A stretch of DNA of 64,000 bases from Qipengyuania aestuarii (GTDB lineage Bacteria; Pseudomonadota; Alphaproteobacteria; Sphingomonadales; Sphingomonadaceae): NCBI RefSeq assembly GCF_019711535.1, contig NZ_JAIGNP010000002.1, positions 434,001-498,000 on the forward strand. Direction: 5' to 3'. Shown one piece after another: positions 1-10,124 of the stretch (position 1 is the first letter of the stretch; every line of letters begins with the position of its first letter). The position numbers and the translations under genes were made by a program. The notes below the pieces were generated by a model, which saw only the letters and a list, made by a program, of their open reading frames with translations, was not told where the DNA came from and searched no databases.

Positions 1-1091
1 CCGTCGCCCTTGTTTTCGCCGTTGGGCGTGGCCACGATCTCCACGATGATGTCGCCTTTCTGCAGGTTCTGGCATTCGTCTTCCCAGAACCCGATCGCGC
101 GGCCATCGCGATAGACGCGCAGCCCCCGGCCGCCGGTGCGCAATTCGCTGATCGCGCAGCCGCATTCTTCTTCCGTCACTTCGCGTTCGACCAGCTGGAC
201 GCGGCCCGAAACGCTGGCGAGATCGGCCAGATAATCGGCAATATGTTCGCCCTTGGCGCTTCCGGCAAGCAGCAGGCCGGTAAAGCGCACCGGGTTGATG
301 ACATTGTTGGCACCGGCCTGCCGGGCCAGCGATTCATTGTCGGCCGCACGCACCACCACGCTGATGGGTACGCGGGGCGCCAATGCACGTACGGTGAGCG
401 TGATCAGAATGGTGGTATCGTCGCGGCCGGCGGAAATCAGCACGTTCTGCGCTTCGGAAATCCGCACCGCCTTCAGCGTTTCATCGCGCGTGGCATCGGC
501 TGCCATAACGTTGCAGCCCAGCGATTCGGCCGCATGCAGCCGTTCTTCGCTGGGATCGATCACCACGATCGTACTGGGATCGGTGCCGCGCTCGATCAGC
601 TCGGTCACCGATTCGGAGCCGGAGATGCCGTAGCCGAGCACGATGATGTGGTTTTTCAGTTGTTCCTGGATGCGGGCCATGCGGAATTTTTCCCAGCTAC
701 GCTTGATGAGGAAGTTGTAGGCGGTGCCCACGAAAATGAACAGGACGGCGAACCGGACCGGGGTCACGATCACCGCCTCGACCAGCCGGGCGCGATCGGA
801 AATCGGCGCGATATCGCCAAAGCCCGTGGTGGTGATCGAGATCATGGTGAAATAGATCACGTCGAGGAAGCTCACCTCGCCGTCGAGATTGTCGACCAGC
901 CCTTCGCGATCCCACCAGTGGATCATCACGACCACCATGATCAGGAACAGCGCAAGGCCGAGCCGGATACCCAGATCGCCCCATACGGGGATCTTGGTCG
1001 CGCGGCGCAGTGGCTGGAAGCGCGGCCCGCGATAGACCCGCGTCGTTCCCCCTCCCGGTGCGATCTGGTCGAGTTGCTTGCGCTCGCTCAT
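1..1091 (-). CDS. Two-TM potassium channel with TrkA-N domain (3' end outside window)
   Basis: Inner-membrane K+ channel with a cytoplasmic NAD-binding regulatory domain. From ATG at 1091 the protein reads MSERKQLDQ..., then a first membrane helix near residues 35-55, a pore loop with filter-like TTTGFGD (a variant of TVGYGD), a second helix ending in YNFL, and a RCK/TrkA-N Rossmann fold starting at NHIIVLGYGISG. A TrkA-C-like stretch follows. The frame stays open to base 1, so the C-terminus and stop lie outside the window. It is the last gene seen of a serS-surE-channel series on this strand, 43 bp after surE. Family assignment is firm; ion selectivity is inferred from the filter motif. Confidence 0.85.
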   Translation of the reverse strand, partial: MSERKQLDQIAPGGGTTRVYRGPRFQPLRRATKIPVWGDLGIRLGLALFLIMVVVMIHWWDREGLVDNLDGEVSFLDVIYFTMISITTTGFGDIAPISDRARLVEAVIVTPVRFAVLFIFVGTAYNFLIKRSWEKFRMARIQEQLKNHIIVLGYGISGSESVTELIERGTDPSTIVVIDPSEERLHAAESLGCNVMAADATRDETLKAVRISEAQNVLISAGRDDTTILITLTVRALAPRVPISVVVRAADNESLARQAGANNVINPVRFTGLLLAGSAKGEHIADYLADLASVSGRVQLVEREVTEEECGCAISELRTGGRGLRVYRDGRAIGFWEDECQNLQKGDIIVEIVATPNGENKGD

Positions 1092-1134
1092 GCGCAGCCT
1101 TGGTGCGCGAGGGCGCGGGTGCGGTCAAGCATTC

Positions 1135-1899
1135 TCAGGCCTCGTACCGCTCGCCCAGCGCCTTGAGCGAAGCGTGGTGGGTCAGATCCAGCTGCAGCGG
1201 GGTAACCGATACATAGCCATCGGCGATGGCTTCCAGATCGGTGCCGTGATCGGGCGTGTGCTCGATCGCCTGCAGGCCGAACCAGAAATAGCGGAAGCCG
1301 CGCGGATCGCGGCCTTCCACCACCGTGCCGCGCGAGTAGTCGTGAAAGCCCTGCGCCACCGCGCGGATACCCTTGATATCCTCGGGTGCGCGCGGCGGAA
1401 AGTTCACATTGACCAGCGTGCGAGCGGGCAGCGGCGTGTCGAGCAGGGGGGCAAGCACCTTGGCGCCCCAGGCCTCGGCAGCGGCAAAGGACATGTCGTG
1501 CCCCGCATCGTCGCGCCCGATCACCTGGCTCATCGCGATGGACCGGATACCGGCCAGTGCGCCTTCGATGGCCGCCGACACCGTGCCCGAATAGGTAATG
1601 TCGTCACCCAGATTGGCGCCGCGATTGACGCCCGAAAGGATCACGTCGGGTGCGCCGTCCATCACCTGCCTGAGGCCCATCGTCACCGAATCGGTGGGCG
1701 TCCCGGTGACGGAGAAACGCCGTTCGCCATGCTTGCGCAGCCGAACCGGCCGGGTGAGGGTGAGCGCATGGCCCATACCGGACTGTTCCTCGTCCGGCGC
1801 GCAGATCCAGATATCGTCCGAAAACTGGCGCGCGATGGCTTCGAGCACTTTAAGACCGGGGGCGTGGACGCCATCGTCGTTGGTGAGGAGGATTTTCAT
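1135..1899 (-). CDS. surE: 5'/3'-nucleotidase SurE
   Basis: Metal-dependent nucleoside monophosphatase of the SurE family, a cytoplasmic stationary-phase survival protein. 254 residues, the normal length. The N-terminus MKILLTNDDGVHAPG holds the paired Asp metal ligands. SGVNRGANLGDDITYSG carries the conserved Asn and nucleotide-site residues. It follows serS on the same strand; the roughly 130-bp gap holds a REP-like inverted repeat. In many proteobacteria surE sits next to pcm or serS, so the context is ordinary. The ATG start fits the family N-terminus exactly. Confidence 0.95.
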   Translation of the reverse strand: MKILLTNDDGVHAPGLKVLEAIARQFSDDIWICAPDEEQSGMGHALTLTRPVRLRKHGERRFSVTGTPTDSVTMGLRQVMDGAPDVILSGVNRGANLGDDITYSGTVSAAIEGALAGIRSIAMSQVIGRDDAGHDMSFAAAEAWGAKVLAPLLDTPLPARTLVNVNFPPRAPEDIKGIRAVAQGFHDYSRGTVVEGRDPRGFRYFWFGLQAIEHTPDHGTDLEAIADGYVSVTPLQLDLTHHASLKALGERYEA

Positions 1900-1930
1900 G
1901 CTGTTACCTCTCCGGAAATAATCTCGTAAA

Positions 1931-2023
1931 CCGTTCGTGCTGAGCCTGTCGAAGCACTGCTTTTCTTTTTCAGCGCAAGGCCAGAAGTAAAGGACGGCCC
2001 TTCGACAAGCTCAGGTCGAACGG
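1931..2023. repeat. REP-like inverted pair (nuclease-less copy)
   Basis: Two copies of one roughly 24-base palindromic element face each other at 1931-1959 and 1999-2023. Both end in CCGTTCG/CGAACGG and share the core TCGACAAGCTCA (left copy with one change). The left copy has hairpin flanks GTGCT/AGCAC; the right copy has a partly paired GCCCT/AGGTC. The spacer is pyrimidine-rich. The same pair recurs at 61752-62108 with a GIY-YIG gene between the arms. It lies between surE and serS and interrupts no gene. Confidence 0.8.
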
Positions 2024-2027
2024 AATT

Positions 2028-3305
2028 TCACGCAGGGCTCAGTACCTCTACGCCGCCCATATAGGACGCGAGGCATTCGGGCACCGTCACGCTGCCATCC
2101 TCGTTCTGGTAATTCTCTATCACCGCGACCAGTGTCCGGCCCACGGCGAGGCCAGAGCCATTGAGCGTGTGGACGAAGCGGGTCTTCTTCTCGCCTTCCG
2201 GGCGATAGCGCGCATTCATGCGCCGGGCCTGGAATTCGCCGGTGTTCGAGCAGGAGGAAATCTCGCGATAGGCCCCCTGGCCGGGCAGCCAGACTTCCAG
2301 ATCGTAGGTCTTGCGCGCGCCGAAACCCATATCGCCGACGCACAGCAGCATCTTGCGATAGGGCAGGTTCAGCGCCTGCAATATGCCTTCGGCGCATCCG
2401 GTCATGCGCTCATGCTCCGCCTCGCTGTCTTCGGGGCGGCAGACGCTGACCAGTTCGACCTTCTCGAACTGGTGCTGGCGGATGAACCCGCGCGTATCAC
2501 GTCCGGCAGAGCCCGCCTCGCTGCGGAAACACAGCGTATGCGCGGTCATGCGGATCGGTTCGGCCAGATCGCCGAGAATGTCGCCTGCCACCGAATAGGT
2601 GAGGGGGACTTCGGAGGTGGGGACAAGCCAGCGGTCGTCGGTGGTGCGAAAACTGTCTTCGGCGAACTTGGGCAGCTTGTCCGTGCCATACATGGCATCG
2701 TCATTCACCAGTACTGGCGGGTTGCACTCGGTATAGCCGTTTTCGCGCGTTTGCCGGTCGAGCATGAATTGCGCCAGCGCGCGGTGCAAGCGGGCGATAT
2801 CGCCGCGCAAGAAGGTGAAGCGCGCGCCGGAAATCTTCGCGCCGGTCTCGAACTCCATGCCCAGCGCCGGGCCGATATCGGCATGTTCTTTGGGCTCGAA
2901 AGCAAAGTCGCGTTTCTCGCCCCAGACCGCGATTTCGACATTGTCGTTCTCGTCGGCGCCATCGGGCACGTCATCCGCCGGCAGATTGGGCAGGCGGGCG
3001 AGGAGATCGTCGAGCTCTGCGCCGGCCTGCTGCTCGGCCTCTTCCCACTGCGGCATGCTTGCCTTGATCTCGGCTACTTCGGCCTTCAGTGCCTCTGCCT
3101 TGTCCTTGTCGCCCTGGCCCATGGCCTGACCGATCGCCTTGGACGCTTCGTTGCGGCGGCTTTGCGCTTCCTGAACCCGGGTCTGCGCCTCGCGCTTCTT
3201 GGCGTCGAGCGCTACGATGCGGCCCGCAACAGGGTCTGCGCCGCGCGGGATCATGGCGGCATCGAAGGCTTCGGGATTGGCTCGGATATAGGCGATGTCG
3301 TGCAT
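2028..3305 (-). CDS. serS: Serine--tRNA ligase
   Basis: Class II aminoacyl-tRNA synthetase charging tRNA-Ser (and tRNA-Sec where present). 425 residues from the ATG at 3305 ([15 protein letters not shown]), the usual length. Residues 30-100 form the coiled-coil tRNA-binding arm, rich in Lys, Glu and Ala. Motif 2 is seen as [15 protein letters not shown] and the motif 3 region as [26 protein letters not shown] lies between them. The frame is open upstream to 3506, but that extension is Arg-rich and unlike the family, so the internal ATG was chosen. First gene of the serS-surE-channel group. Confidence 0.96.
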   Translation of the reverse strand: MHDIAYIRANPEAFDAAMIPRGADPVAGRIVALDAKKREAQTRVQEAQSRRNEASKAIGQAMGQGDKDKAEALKAEVAEIKASMPQWEEAEQQAGAELDDLLARLPNLPADDVPDGADENDNVEIAVWGEKRDFAFEPKEHADIGPALGMEFETGAKISGARFTFLRGDIARLHRALAQFMLDRQTRENGYTECNPPVLVNDDAMYGTDKLPKFAEDSFRTTDDRWLVPTSEVPLTYSVAGDILGDLAEPIRMTAHTLCFRSEAGSAGRDTRGFIRQHQFEKVELVSVCRPEDSEAEHERMTGCAEGILQALNLPYRKMLLCVGDMGFGARKTYDLEVWLPGQGAYREISSCSNTGEFQARRMNARYRPEGEKKTRFVHTLNGSGLAVGRTLVAVIENYQNEDGSVTVPECLASYMGGVEVLSPA

Positions 3306-3456
3306 GGGCGCGGCTATGCCGATTGTGCCCGCGTATTTCCAGTGGTGAAAGCTGCGGCACCTATCGCGAACCCGATCATTGTTGCCCTGACCCGGCGCAA
3401 GGCGGGGCCTTGCCGCCCCACGCCCGCGCAAAAGAGAATAAGAAAGCGAGTCAAAC

Positions 3457-4767
3457 TTGCAGGACCAACCCCTCGTACCGCCGCGGCGCACCCGCTTCAT
3501 CGACATTCTCGATGCAGGAGTGAGGGCCGGACGCAGGCTTGGCCTGGTCGATCCCGCCTGCTGGAACCGCGAGGCGCTGCTCGAGCAGGTGGCCGAGGAA
3601 TACGGGCTCGACGATTTCGGCGATTACTGGTTCACCCGGCCGCTCGACATGCTGCTGGATTCCGCGCGGGCGGAGGCCGGGCTGAATGCGGCGGGGGAGC
3701 TTTCGGGGATGAAGACCATCCATCACCTCCTGCGTGACCGGCTCTATGCGCAGATGTGGTTCAAGCGGCACACCGAGATTCTCGCGCGGCCGATCCGCAA
3801 TCCGGTGGTGATCGTCGGCCCGATGCGCTCGGGCACCACGCGGCTGCACCGCCTGCTGGCCTCGGACGACCGCTTTGCGCATCTACGCAGCTTCGAGACG
3901 ATCAGTCCGGTCCCTCGGCCGGATTTCGAGGAGGTTCTGGCCGGACACCGGGAGGATTTTCGCCCCGTTCTGGCAAAACGGATCCTCAGGGGCGCACGGC
4001 TGGCCAATCCGCGCACGCTTTCGATCCATCCCACGGGGCCCTACGAACCCGAGGAAGAGCTCGGCCTGATAGCCGCCAGCTTCTACGGCATGAAGTTCGA
4101 GGCGCAGTGGCGGGTGCCGACCTTCGCCCGCTGGTGCGAGGGCGAAAGCGCGGTTCCGGCCTATCGTCACATGGCCAATTTGCTGCGCCTGATCGGCTGG
4201 TCGCAGCAGGAAAGCTCGCTGCGGCCCTGGGTGCTCAAGACCCCGCAGCATATGCTGGATCTCCCTGCTTTACTTGAGGTTTTTCCCGACGCGCGGCTCA
4301 TCTTCACCCACCGCGATCCGCAGTCGATCGTCGGCAGCGCGGCCAGCCTCGCCTGGAACCAGACCATCATCTACGCCGATGATGTGAACCCCCAAACCAT
4401 CGGCCGCGAATGGCTCCGCAAGACCGACCTCATGGTCTCGCGTATGAGCGAATTTAGAAAAGATCTCCCCGCCGCCCAGGCGATCGATATCCATTTCGAC
4501 GAGATGGACAATGACTGGCGCAGCGCGATGGAACGCGTCTACCAATTCCTTGGCCTCGACATCGAACCGGCCCTGCAAGGAATGGCTGCCTATCTCGACC
4601 GAACCGCCGCCTCCAAACGAACCCCGCACTCTTACTCGCTGGCGGAATTTGGTCTTCGCTCCGACGAAGTGCAGGAGCGCTTTGGATTTTACAATAGGCC
4701 ATCAGATGTCACGAACGTTAAGCCTGGCAATACAGGGTGGGCTAGCGACGTTCGTCAAAATTCGTGA
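3457..4767 (+). CDS. Sulfotransferase family protein
   Basis: Predicted PAPS-dependent sulfotransferase (Sulfotransfer_3 type), transferring sulfate to a hydroxyl on an unknown acceptor. 436 residues from TTG at 3457, preceded by the purine-rich AAGAAAGCGAG. The 5'-phosphosulfate loop is [17 protein letters not shown] (about residues 110-126), and [17 protein letters not shown] supplies the 3'-phosphate binding region. It is divergent from serS and is the last gene before the polysaccharide locus, so sulfation of that polymer is possible but unproven. The last 25 or so codons are clearly more A+T-rich than the rest, matching the change in base composition that begins here. Confidence 0.85.
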   Translation: MQDQPLVPPRRTRFIDILDAGVRAGRRLGLVDPACWNREALLEQVAEEYGLDDFGDYWFTRPLDMLLDSARAEAGLNAAGELSGMKTIHHLLRDRLYAQMWFKRHTEILARPIRNPVVIVGPMRSGTTRLHRLLASDDRFAHLRSFETISPVPRPDFEEVLAGHREDFRPVLAKRILRGARLANPRTLSIHPTGPYEPEEELGLIAASFYGMKFEAQWRVPTFARWCEGESAVPAYRHMANLLRLIGWSQQESSLRPWVLKTPQHMLDLPALLEVFPDARLIFTHRDPQSIVGSAASLAWNQTIIYADDVNPQTIGREWLRKTDLMVSRMSEFRKDLPAAQAIDIHFDEMDNDWRSAMERVYQFLGLDIEPALQGMAAYLDRTAASKRTPHSYSLAEFGLRSDEVQERFGFYNRPSDVTNVKPGNTGWASDVRQNS

Positions 4768-5206
4768 ATCTAAATTTTTATGTCGCGCTCACAGCAGACG
4801 CCCTCTAGACTGGTGATCAAATGTCCGAGGGAGGCTGTTATAATTGGAAAATGTTAGGGGGTATCGGGGAGGCAACTCGCTAAACGAAAGCGCGGTATTG
4901 GATAGGCAGCAACCCAGCTGATAGAGTGAATGTTGCTGCTATGCTTCGTCATGCAAGCTTGCCAACCATTCTGGCGATCGCAACTGGTGGGTACCTCGCG
5001 AAAAATCTTCAGGAAAATCAAGCCATTTTTGGCATCGAGACGGAGCGGCCATTTCTTGGTGGCTATAGTTTGCCCCATGGCTGACAGCTTACCCACGGAA
5101 TGGAGGCGCTCTCGTCAGTTTAGCGAGCATACTTTAAAAACTCGATTGAAGGTTCAAATCGAAGAGAACTTGCAATTCTCCGTGCGGTCCGTCTAGGCGC
5201 TCTGCC
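4768..5206. other. A+T-rich intergenic region before rmlA
   Basis: 439 bases with no convincing gene. An exact TATAAT occurs at 4839-4844, but no good -35 element lies at the right distance, so a promoter there is only possible. Short open frames on both strands (for example 4930-5196) have atypical composition and no recognisable domain. No JUMPstart-like element was seen. The leader of the polysaccharide locus must lie here. Confidence 0.5.
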
Positions 5207-6115
5207 ATGACAACGCGGCAAGATAGATCAGGACATCGCGGTATCAAGGCTCGTAAAGGTATTGTTTTGGCTGGGGGAAGTGGCACGCGACTTTGGCCGC
5301 TGACCCGTGGAGCCTCTAAACAGCTGATGCCAGTTTATGATAAGCCGATGATATATTACCCCATCAGCACGCTGATGTTAGCTGGAATACGCGAAATTTT
5401 GATTATTACTACACCCTATGATGCTGACCAATTTCGCGCACTGCTTGGTGACGGAAGTAATTGGGGTATGCAATTCGAATATGCTGTACAGCCGGCTCCT
5501 GATGGTCTTGCACAGGCGTTTCAGATCGGTTCAACTTTTGTTCGGGGATCACCAAGCGCACTCGTGCTCGGTGACAATATCTTCTACGGCCATGGGTTGC
5601 CCAACCTGTTAGCTAGCGCAGATGCTCGCGATGATGGTGCCACGATCTTCGCTTATTGTGTTTCAAACCCTGAAGCCTATGGCATCGCAGAATTTGATGC
5701 GCATGGAGGCGTTGTTTCGCTCGAAGAAAAGCCGGTCCGTCCGAAGTCCAATTACGCTGTGACGGGCCTCTATTTCTACGACGACACGGTGGTGGAGAGG
5801 GTAAGGGACTTAAAGCCGAGCCAGCGTGGCGAATTAGAGATTACCGATCTTAATCAACATTATCTTAGTGACGGGAAACTGTCGGTCGAAATCATGGGTC
5901 GAGGTTTTGCTTGGCTTGATACCGGGACCCACGCTTCTTTGCTAGATGCCGGAACTTATGTGCGAATTACAGAAGAAAGGCAGGGGCTCAAAATTTCGTG
6001 TCCTGAAGAGATTGCTTGGCGGAATGGATTCATCGACAGCGAACAACTAGCTCGGGTGGCAGAACCGCTTAAGAAATCTGGATATGGCGACTACCTTCTG
6101 AGCCTGTTGAAATGA
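5207..6115 (+). CDS. rmlA: Glucose-1-phosphate thymidylyltransferase
   Basis: First enzyme of dTDP-L-rhamnose synthesis: dTTP + glucose-1-phosphate gives dTDP-glucose + PPi. 302 residues. The nucleotidyltransferase signature [20 protein letters not shown] starts near residue 23, later than usual, because about 17 extra residues ([12 protein letters not shown]...) precede it. A start closer to the motif cannot be excluded, but no better ATG is seen. YGIAEFD and [20 protein letters not shown] are typical sugar-site segments. Its stop overlaps the rmlC start by 4 bp. Part of an rmlACDB operon. Confidence 0.95.
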   Translation: MTTRQDRSGHRGIKARKGIVLAGGSGTRLWPLTRGASKQLMPVYDKPMIYYPISTLMLAGIREILIITTPYDADQFRALLGDGSNWGMQFEYAVQPAPDGLAQAFQIGSTFVRGSPSALVLGDNIFYGHGLPNLLASADARDDGATIFAYCVSNPEAYGIAEFDAHGGVVSLEEKPVRPKSNYAVTGLYFYDDTVVERVRDLKPSQRGELEITDLNQHYLSDGKLSVEIMGRGFAWLDTGTHASLLDAGTYVRITEERQGLKISCPEEIAWRNGFIDSEQLARVAEPLKKSGYGDYLLSLLK

Positions 6116-6657
6116 AGATTCTTCCAACATCGATTCCGGGGCCTTTATTGATCGAGCCGCGTGTTTTTGGCGACGATCGCGGCTTTTTTTTTGAGGCCTG
6201 GAGTGCCGCTGAATTTGCTGTGAGTGGACTTGATGTCTCCTTTGTCCAAGATAATCATTCGCGGAGCCAGAAAGGTGTATTGCGAGGCTTACATTTCCAA
6301 AACCCGAAATCGCAGGGAAAGCTCGTGCGTGTGGTTTCTGGAGCAGTATATGATGTTGCAGTCGATATCCGCCGCTCCAGCCCCTATTTCGGTAAGTGGA
6401 TTGGAGTTGAGCTGAGCGCGGAAAACAAGCGTCTTCTATGGGTTCCAAAGGGCTTTGCGCACGGGTTTCTTACGCTCGAAGATCAGACAGATTTCCTATA
6501 CAAATGCGATGCGGCATATTCTGCTGATAATGAGCACACCCTTGCGTGGGATGATCCCAGCATAGGAATTGATTGGCCGCTTCAGGGTGCACAACCACTT
6601 TTGTCAAATAAAGACAGGAGCGGCAAAACTTTGGCTGAAATTGAGGCATTCGCGTGA
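6112..6657 (+). CDS. rmlC: dTDP-4-dehydrorhamnose 3,5-epimerase
   Basis: Third step of dTDP-L-rhamnose synthesis: double epimerisation at C3 and C5 of dTDP-4-keto-6-deoxyglucose. A 181-residue cupin of normal length. [10 protein letters not shown] contains the catalytic His region; [29 protein letters not shown] and [16 protein letters not shown] are family hallmarks. The ATGA overlap with rmlA and the 4-bp GTGA overlap with rmlD show tight translational coupling. Base composition is A+T-rich like the other rml genes. Confidence 0.96.
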   Translation: MKILPTSIPGPLLIEPRVFGDDRGFFFEAWSAAEFAVSGLDVSFVQDNHSRSQKGVLRGLHFQNPKSQGKLVRVVSGAVYDVAVDIRRSSPYFGKWIGVELSAENKRLLWVPKGFAHGFLTLEDQTDFLYKCDAAYSADNEHTLAWDDPSIGIDWPLQGAQPLLSNKDRSGKTLAEIEAFA

Positions 6658-7511
6658 AAGCGTTGGTGACTGGGGCGAATGGGCAAGTCGGGCAGGCTCT
6701 GCAAGCTACTGCACCCTTCGGGTGGACCGTTGTAGCATTCGACCGATCGACCATGGACCTTACTGATCCTCAAGCAATTCGTAACGCCATTTTGAGCGAG
6801 GTGCCAGATGTCGTTTTTAATGCTGGTGCCTATACTGCCGTAGACAAGGCCGAAAAAGATCAGGAATTGGCTCGGAAAGTTAATGGCGACGCCCCAGGAG
6901 TGATCAGCGAAACGCTTTCACAGGCAGGCGGAAGGCTCGTCCAAATTTCCACGGATTTCGTATTCGATGGTTCGCGTGGGACACCGTACTTGGTCGATAC
7001 CAAACCCAATCCGTTATCGATTTATGGCGCGACAAAATTGTTGGGTGAAAAGCAAGCTGGTGATGATGCGATCATTTGCAGGACCAGTTGGGTATATGGG
7101 GCATCAGGGCAGAATTTTGTCCGTACGATGCTGCGCCTCTTTAGAGAGCGCGAGAGCGTTTCAGTGGTATCGGATCAGGTAGGCGTGCCAACTTGGTCAC
7201 GTGGGCTGGCCAAAACTCTTTGGGCGCTAGCATTGGAGGATCGTCCCGGGTTATTCCATTACCAAGACGCGGGCGTCGCCAGTTGGTATGATTTTGCGTT
7301 CGCTGTCCAAGAAGAGGCGTTAAAACTTGGTCTATTGAGCGAGGCTATTTCAATCTACCCGATAACAACGTCTCAATTTCCCACTTTAGCTACACGTCCT
7401 CCATTCTCAGTGCTTGATACCACCGAAACGCAGGCTTTAACCGGACAGTCTCCAACCCACTGGCGTGAAAATCTGCGCAAGATGCTTAAGGAAGAAAAAG
7501 GACTTGGCTAA
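6654..7511 (+). CDS. rmlD: dTDP-4-dehydrorhamnose reductase
   Basis: Last step of dTDP-L-rhamnose synthesis, NAD(P)H-dependent reduction of the 4-keto group. 285 residues starting at GTG inside the rmlC stop region. The N-terminal Rossmann motif is GANGQVGQAL; the catalytic SDR pair is seen as YGATK, with ISTDFVFDG upstream and YGASGQNFVRTML as substrate-site segments. It is an extended-SDR of normal length. It overlaps the rmlB start by 8 bp. Confidence 0.96.
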   Translation: MKALVTGANGQVGQALQATAPFGWTVVAFDRSTMDLTDPQAIRNAILSEVPDVVFNAGAYTAVDKAEKDQELARKVNGDAPGVISETLSQAGGRLVQISTDFVFDGSRGTPYLVDTKPNPLSIYGATKLLGEKQAGDDAIICRTSWVYGASGQNFVRTMLRLFRERESVSVVSDQVGVPTWSRGLAKTLWALALEDRPGLFHYQDAGVASWYDFAFAVQEEALKLGLLSEAISIYPITTSQFPTLATRPPFSVLDTTETQALTGQSPTHWRENLRKMLKEEKGLG

Positions 7512-8559
7512 TCTACTTGTAACTGGTGGCGCTGGCTTTATTGGTGGCAATTTCGTGCATTTCTGGTGCAGAAGGCACCCGGAAGATACAGTGCATGTAA
7601 TAGATAGCCTCACTTATGCGGGTAATCGTTCGACGATCGCTGACCTGCCGGACTGTCAGTTCCATCAGGGTGATATCCGCGATAATGCGTTGATGGAGCA
7701 ACTGCTTCGTGATCTGGATATCGATACTGTAGTCAATTTCGCTGCAGAAAGTCATGTTGATCGCAGTATTTCTGGCCCCGATGCGTTCATTGACACCAAT
7801 ATCCTTGGCACCCATTCATTGCTTAAAGCTGCCCGAAAAGTGTGGCTAGAGGAGGGTGTCGGAAAGGCGCATCGATTCCACCACGTCTCGACCGACGAGG
7901 TCTACGGGTCACTTAAATTGGACGATCCAGCTTTTAGAGAGACAACTCAATATCGGCCTAATTCGCCGTATTCTGCGAGTAAGGCGGCGTCTGATCATCT
8001 TGTCCGAGCTTATCACCATACGTACGGGTTAGAGGTCACCACGACCAACTGTTCGAACAATTATGGGCCCTACCAATACCCGGAAAAGCTGATCCCGCTG
8101 TTCATTATCAATGCTTTACATGGGCGCGGGCTGCCAATTTATGGCGACGGCCGGAATATTCGGGACTGGCTCCATGTAGAAGACCACTGCCGAGGCATCG
8201 AGGCGGCCATTCTGGCGGGCGTTTCTGGCGAGGTTTATAATATTGGTGGTGGACAGGAATTGCCGAACATCGAAGTCGTCGATCGAATATGTGCTGGCGT
8301 AGATGAAATTTTCGAAGAAAATGAGAAGCTTGCTGAGCGTTTTCCCAATGCTCCTCCTGCGATGAACCAACCCACTTCGAGCCTAAAAACTTTCGTTGAA
8401 GATAGGAAGGGTCACGATCATCGCTATGCCATCGATGAGACTAAGGCGCGAGATGAACTGGGCTACACCCCAAGTCGTACATTTTCCGAAGGATTTTCAG
8501 CAACGTTACGATGGTATCTGAGCAATGAAGGCTGGTGGCGACCGTTGATAAAGATCTAA
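7504..8559 (+). CDS. rmlB: dTDP-glucose 4,6-dehydratase
   Basis: Second step of dTDP-L-rhamnose synthesis: oxidation, dehydration and re-reduction to dTDP-4-keto-6-deoxyglucose. 351 residues from TTG at 7504 (MANLLVTGGAGFIGGNFVHF); a longer frame from ATG at 7465 adds 13 basic residues unlike the family. A purine-rich AAGGAAGAAAAAGGA just before the TTG can serve as ribosome site. NAD motif GGAGFIG, STDEVYGS (catalytic Thr-Asp-Glu) and YSASK are all present. It ends the rmlACDB unit; about 200 bp without a clear gene or terminator follow. Confidence 0.95.
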   Translation: MANLLVTGGAGFIGGNFVHFWCRRHPEDTVHVIDSLTYAGNRSTIADLPDCQFHQGDIRDNALMEQLLRDLDIDTVVNFAAESHVDRSISGPDAFIDTNILGTHSLLKAARKVWLEEGVGKAHRFHHVSTDEVYGSLKLDDPAFRETTQYRPNSPYSASKAASDHLVRAYHHTYGLEVTTTNCSNNYGPYQYPEKLIPLFIINALHGRGLPIYGDGRNIRDWLHVEDHCRGIEAAILAGVSGEVYNIGGGQELPNIEVVDRICAGVDEIFEENEKLAERFPNAPPAMNQPTSSLKTFVEDRKGHDHRYAIDETKARDELGYTPSRTFSEGFSATLRWYLSNEGWWRPLIKI

Positions 8560-8755
8560 GGGTTCGGCTATCGGTCGTTGTATGAGGCCGACTTGCGGAT
8601 GTGCTGCAACATCAGAGGTTGCTCAAAAAGGCCAATCAACCTTTACTTGCTCTTTATCGTCCGCGCTTTCCTGCGCTACGTGCCCACCTTGCCAAATGGC
8701 AGGCTAGCACCTTGAGTTTGCATGTAAGGAAGGACTTCGGTTTGCAGATTATGGC

Positions 8756-10114
8756 ATGCTTCGAACGGGATTAATTGACGTGCGGATCGATCACGATAAC
8801 GAATTGGTTAGCAAGAGCGCTGTGGAAGATCCCACTGCCATTGATGAAAGCTTGCAAGCTCAACTCAGTAAAAGACCCCTTCATTACAAATTACGGGTGC
8901 AGCTGCCAATCATACTATTTGCTGCCTTTATTGTCCAATTTCTTACCACATTGGGAATTTCGCGCGAACTGCTACCTTCCAAATTATTTCTGAATAGTGT
9001 TCTTGTTGCTTTTGGGGCAAATTTCATAGCTTTGCTGAATTTTCGCAGCATGCGGCTGTTTCCAGGCACCCGTAAGTTTGCCTTCATTATTCCCGCATTT
9101 GTCCCAAGCTGGACAATCGCGATCATTTTATTGTTGTGGCTCCGGGTGCCCTACAGCGTCCCTGTTCTCATGATGGGAGGTCTAGCGGCAATCGTATCCG
9201 GATGGTTGCTCACATCGTTGACCCGCAAACCCCGCGCTACGCCCTTCCTTGTCGTCCCCAGCAAGCGGGTTCTTGCGCTTATGAGCGAACTGCCGAAAAT
9301 GAATTTCAAAGTTTGCAGAGAGCCCGCTGAATTAATCGGGCCAAAGTCCATAATCGCGGACCTCCGCGCGGACCTAAACTCCGATTGGGAAAAGGCAATA
9401 GCGGATGCCGTGCTTGCAGGTGCTTCGGTTTACCATGTTACTTTCGCCCGCGAATCTCTCACGGGTAGGGTGAGAGTGGACCACATCTCAGAAAACAGTT
9501 TTGGAATGCTTGGGACGCCATCACTTTATTTCGCAATCAAATCTATGGTGGATAGAATTGCTGGGTTGGTTGGTTTGATCTTAACCGCGCCCATTCTTAT
9601 CTTTGCCATCATGGTTATTCGGCTCGAAAGTCGTGGTGGAGCGATCTTCAAGCAAGAGAGAGTGGGCTATCTCGGCCGACCCTTCACGATCTATAAATTA
9701 AGAACGATGAAAACGGCGGATGGTCCTGAAACTCGAGAGTCCGCAATGACGCAGGCAGGCGATAGCCGCATTACTCGGGTTGGCCGCTTTCTCAGAGCTA
9801 CACGCATTGATGAGCTGCCCCAATTTCTTAATATGGTACGTGGTGAATTGAGCCTCATTGGTCCTAGACCAGAGGCTGCGATTTTATCTCATTGGTACAA
9901 GGAGAATATCGAGTTTTACGCCTACCGGCACGTGGTGAGGCCAGGGATCACCGGTTGGGCTCAAGTACATCAAGGTCATGTGGCCGATACTGCATCGGTG
10001 GCGCGGAAGCTGGAGTATGATTTCTACTATATTAAGAATTTCTCACTGTGGCTCGACTTCGTTGTTCTGCTCAAAACTGCCCATGTTGTATTTAGCTCTC
10101 ACGGCGCCAAATAA
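8756..10114 (+). CDS. Undecaprenyl-phosphate sugar phosphotransferase (priming enzyme)
   Basis: Predicted initiating enzyme of the polysaccharide: transfers a sugar-1-phosphate from a UDP-sugar to undecaprenyl phosphate. 452 residues. Four hydrophobic segments lie in the first 170 residues, then a soluble middle part, one further membrane segment near residue 265-290, and the C-terminal bacterial sugar transferase domain. Domain motifs seen: KQERVGYLGRPFTIYKLRTM, TRIDELPQFLNMVRGELS, LIGPRPE and VRPGITGWAQV. Resembles WcaJ/GumD/SpsB enzymes; which sugar it uses cannot be told from the sequence. It lies downstream of rmlB and converges with the export genes. Confidence 0.92.
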   Translation: MLRTGLIDVRIDHDNELVSKSAVEDPTAIDESLQAQLSKRPLHYKLRVQLPIILFAAFIVQFLTTLGISRELLPSKLFLNSVLVAFGANFIALLNFRSMRLFPGTRKFAFIIPAFVPSWTIAIILLLWLRVPYSVPVLMMGGLAAIVSGWLLTSLTRKPRATPFLVVPSKRVLALMSELPKMNFKVCREPAELIGPKSIIADLRADLNSDWEKAIADAVLAGASVYHVTFARESLTGRVRVDHISENSFGMLGTPSLYFAIKSMVDRIAGLVGLILTAPILIFAIMVIRLESRGGAIFKQERVGYLGRPFTIYKLRTMKTADGPETRESAMTQAGDSRITRVGRFLRATRIDELPQFLNMVRGELSLIGPRPEAAILSHWYKENIEFYAYRHVVRPGITGWAQVHQGHVADTASVARKLEYDFYYIKNFSLWLDFVVLLKTAHVVFSSHGAK

Positions 10115-10124
10115 AGCACTAATT

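Noticed and set aside
2169..3737. 522-residue plus-strand frame opposite serS
   Set aside because: Antisense shadow of a clear serS gene; GC-rich third positions keep the opposite frame free of stops and no domain is visible.
4930..5196. 88-residue open frame before rmlA
   Set aside because: No ribosome site, no domain, and codon use unlike either host or cluster genes; several other short frames overlap it.
8560..8755. Possible small RNA or terminator after rmlB
   Set aside because: Only weak inverted repeats (GGTTG/CAACC) and no T tract; nothing firm enough to report.
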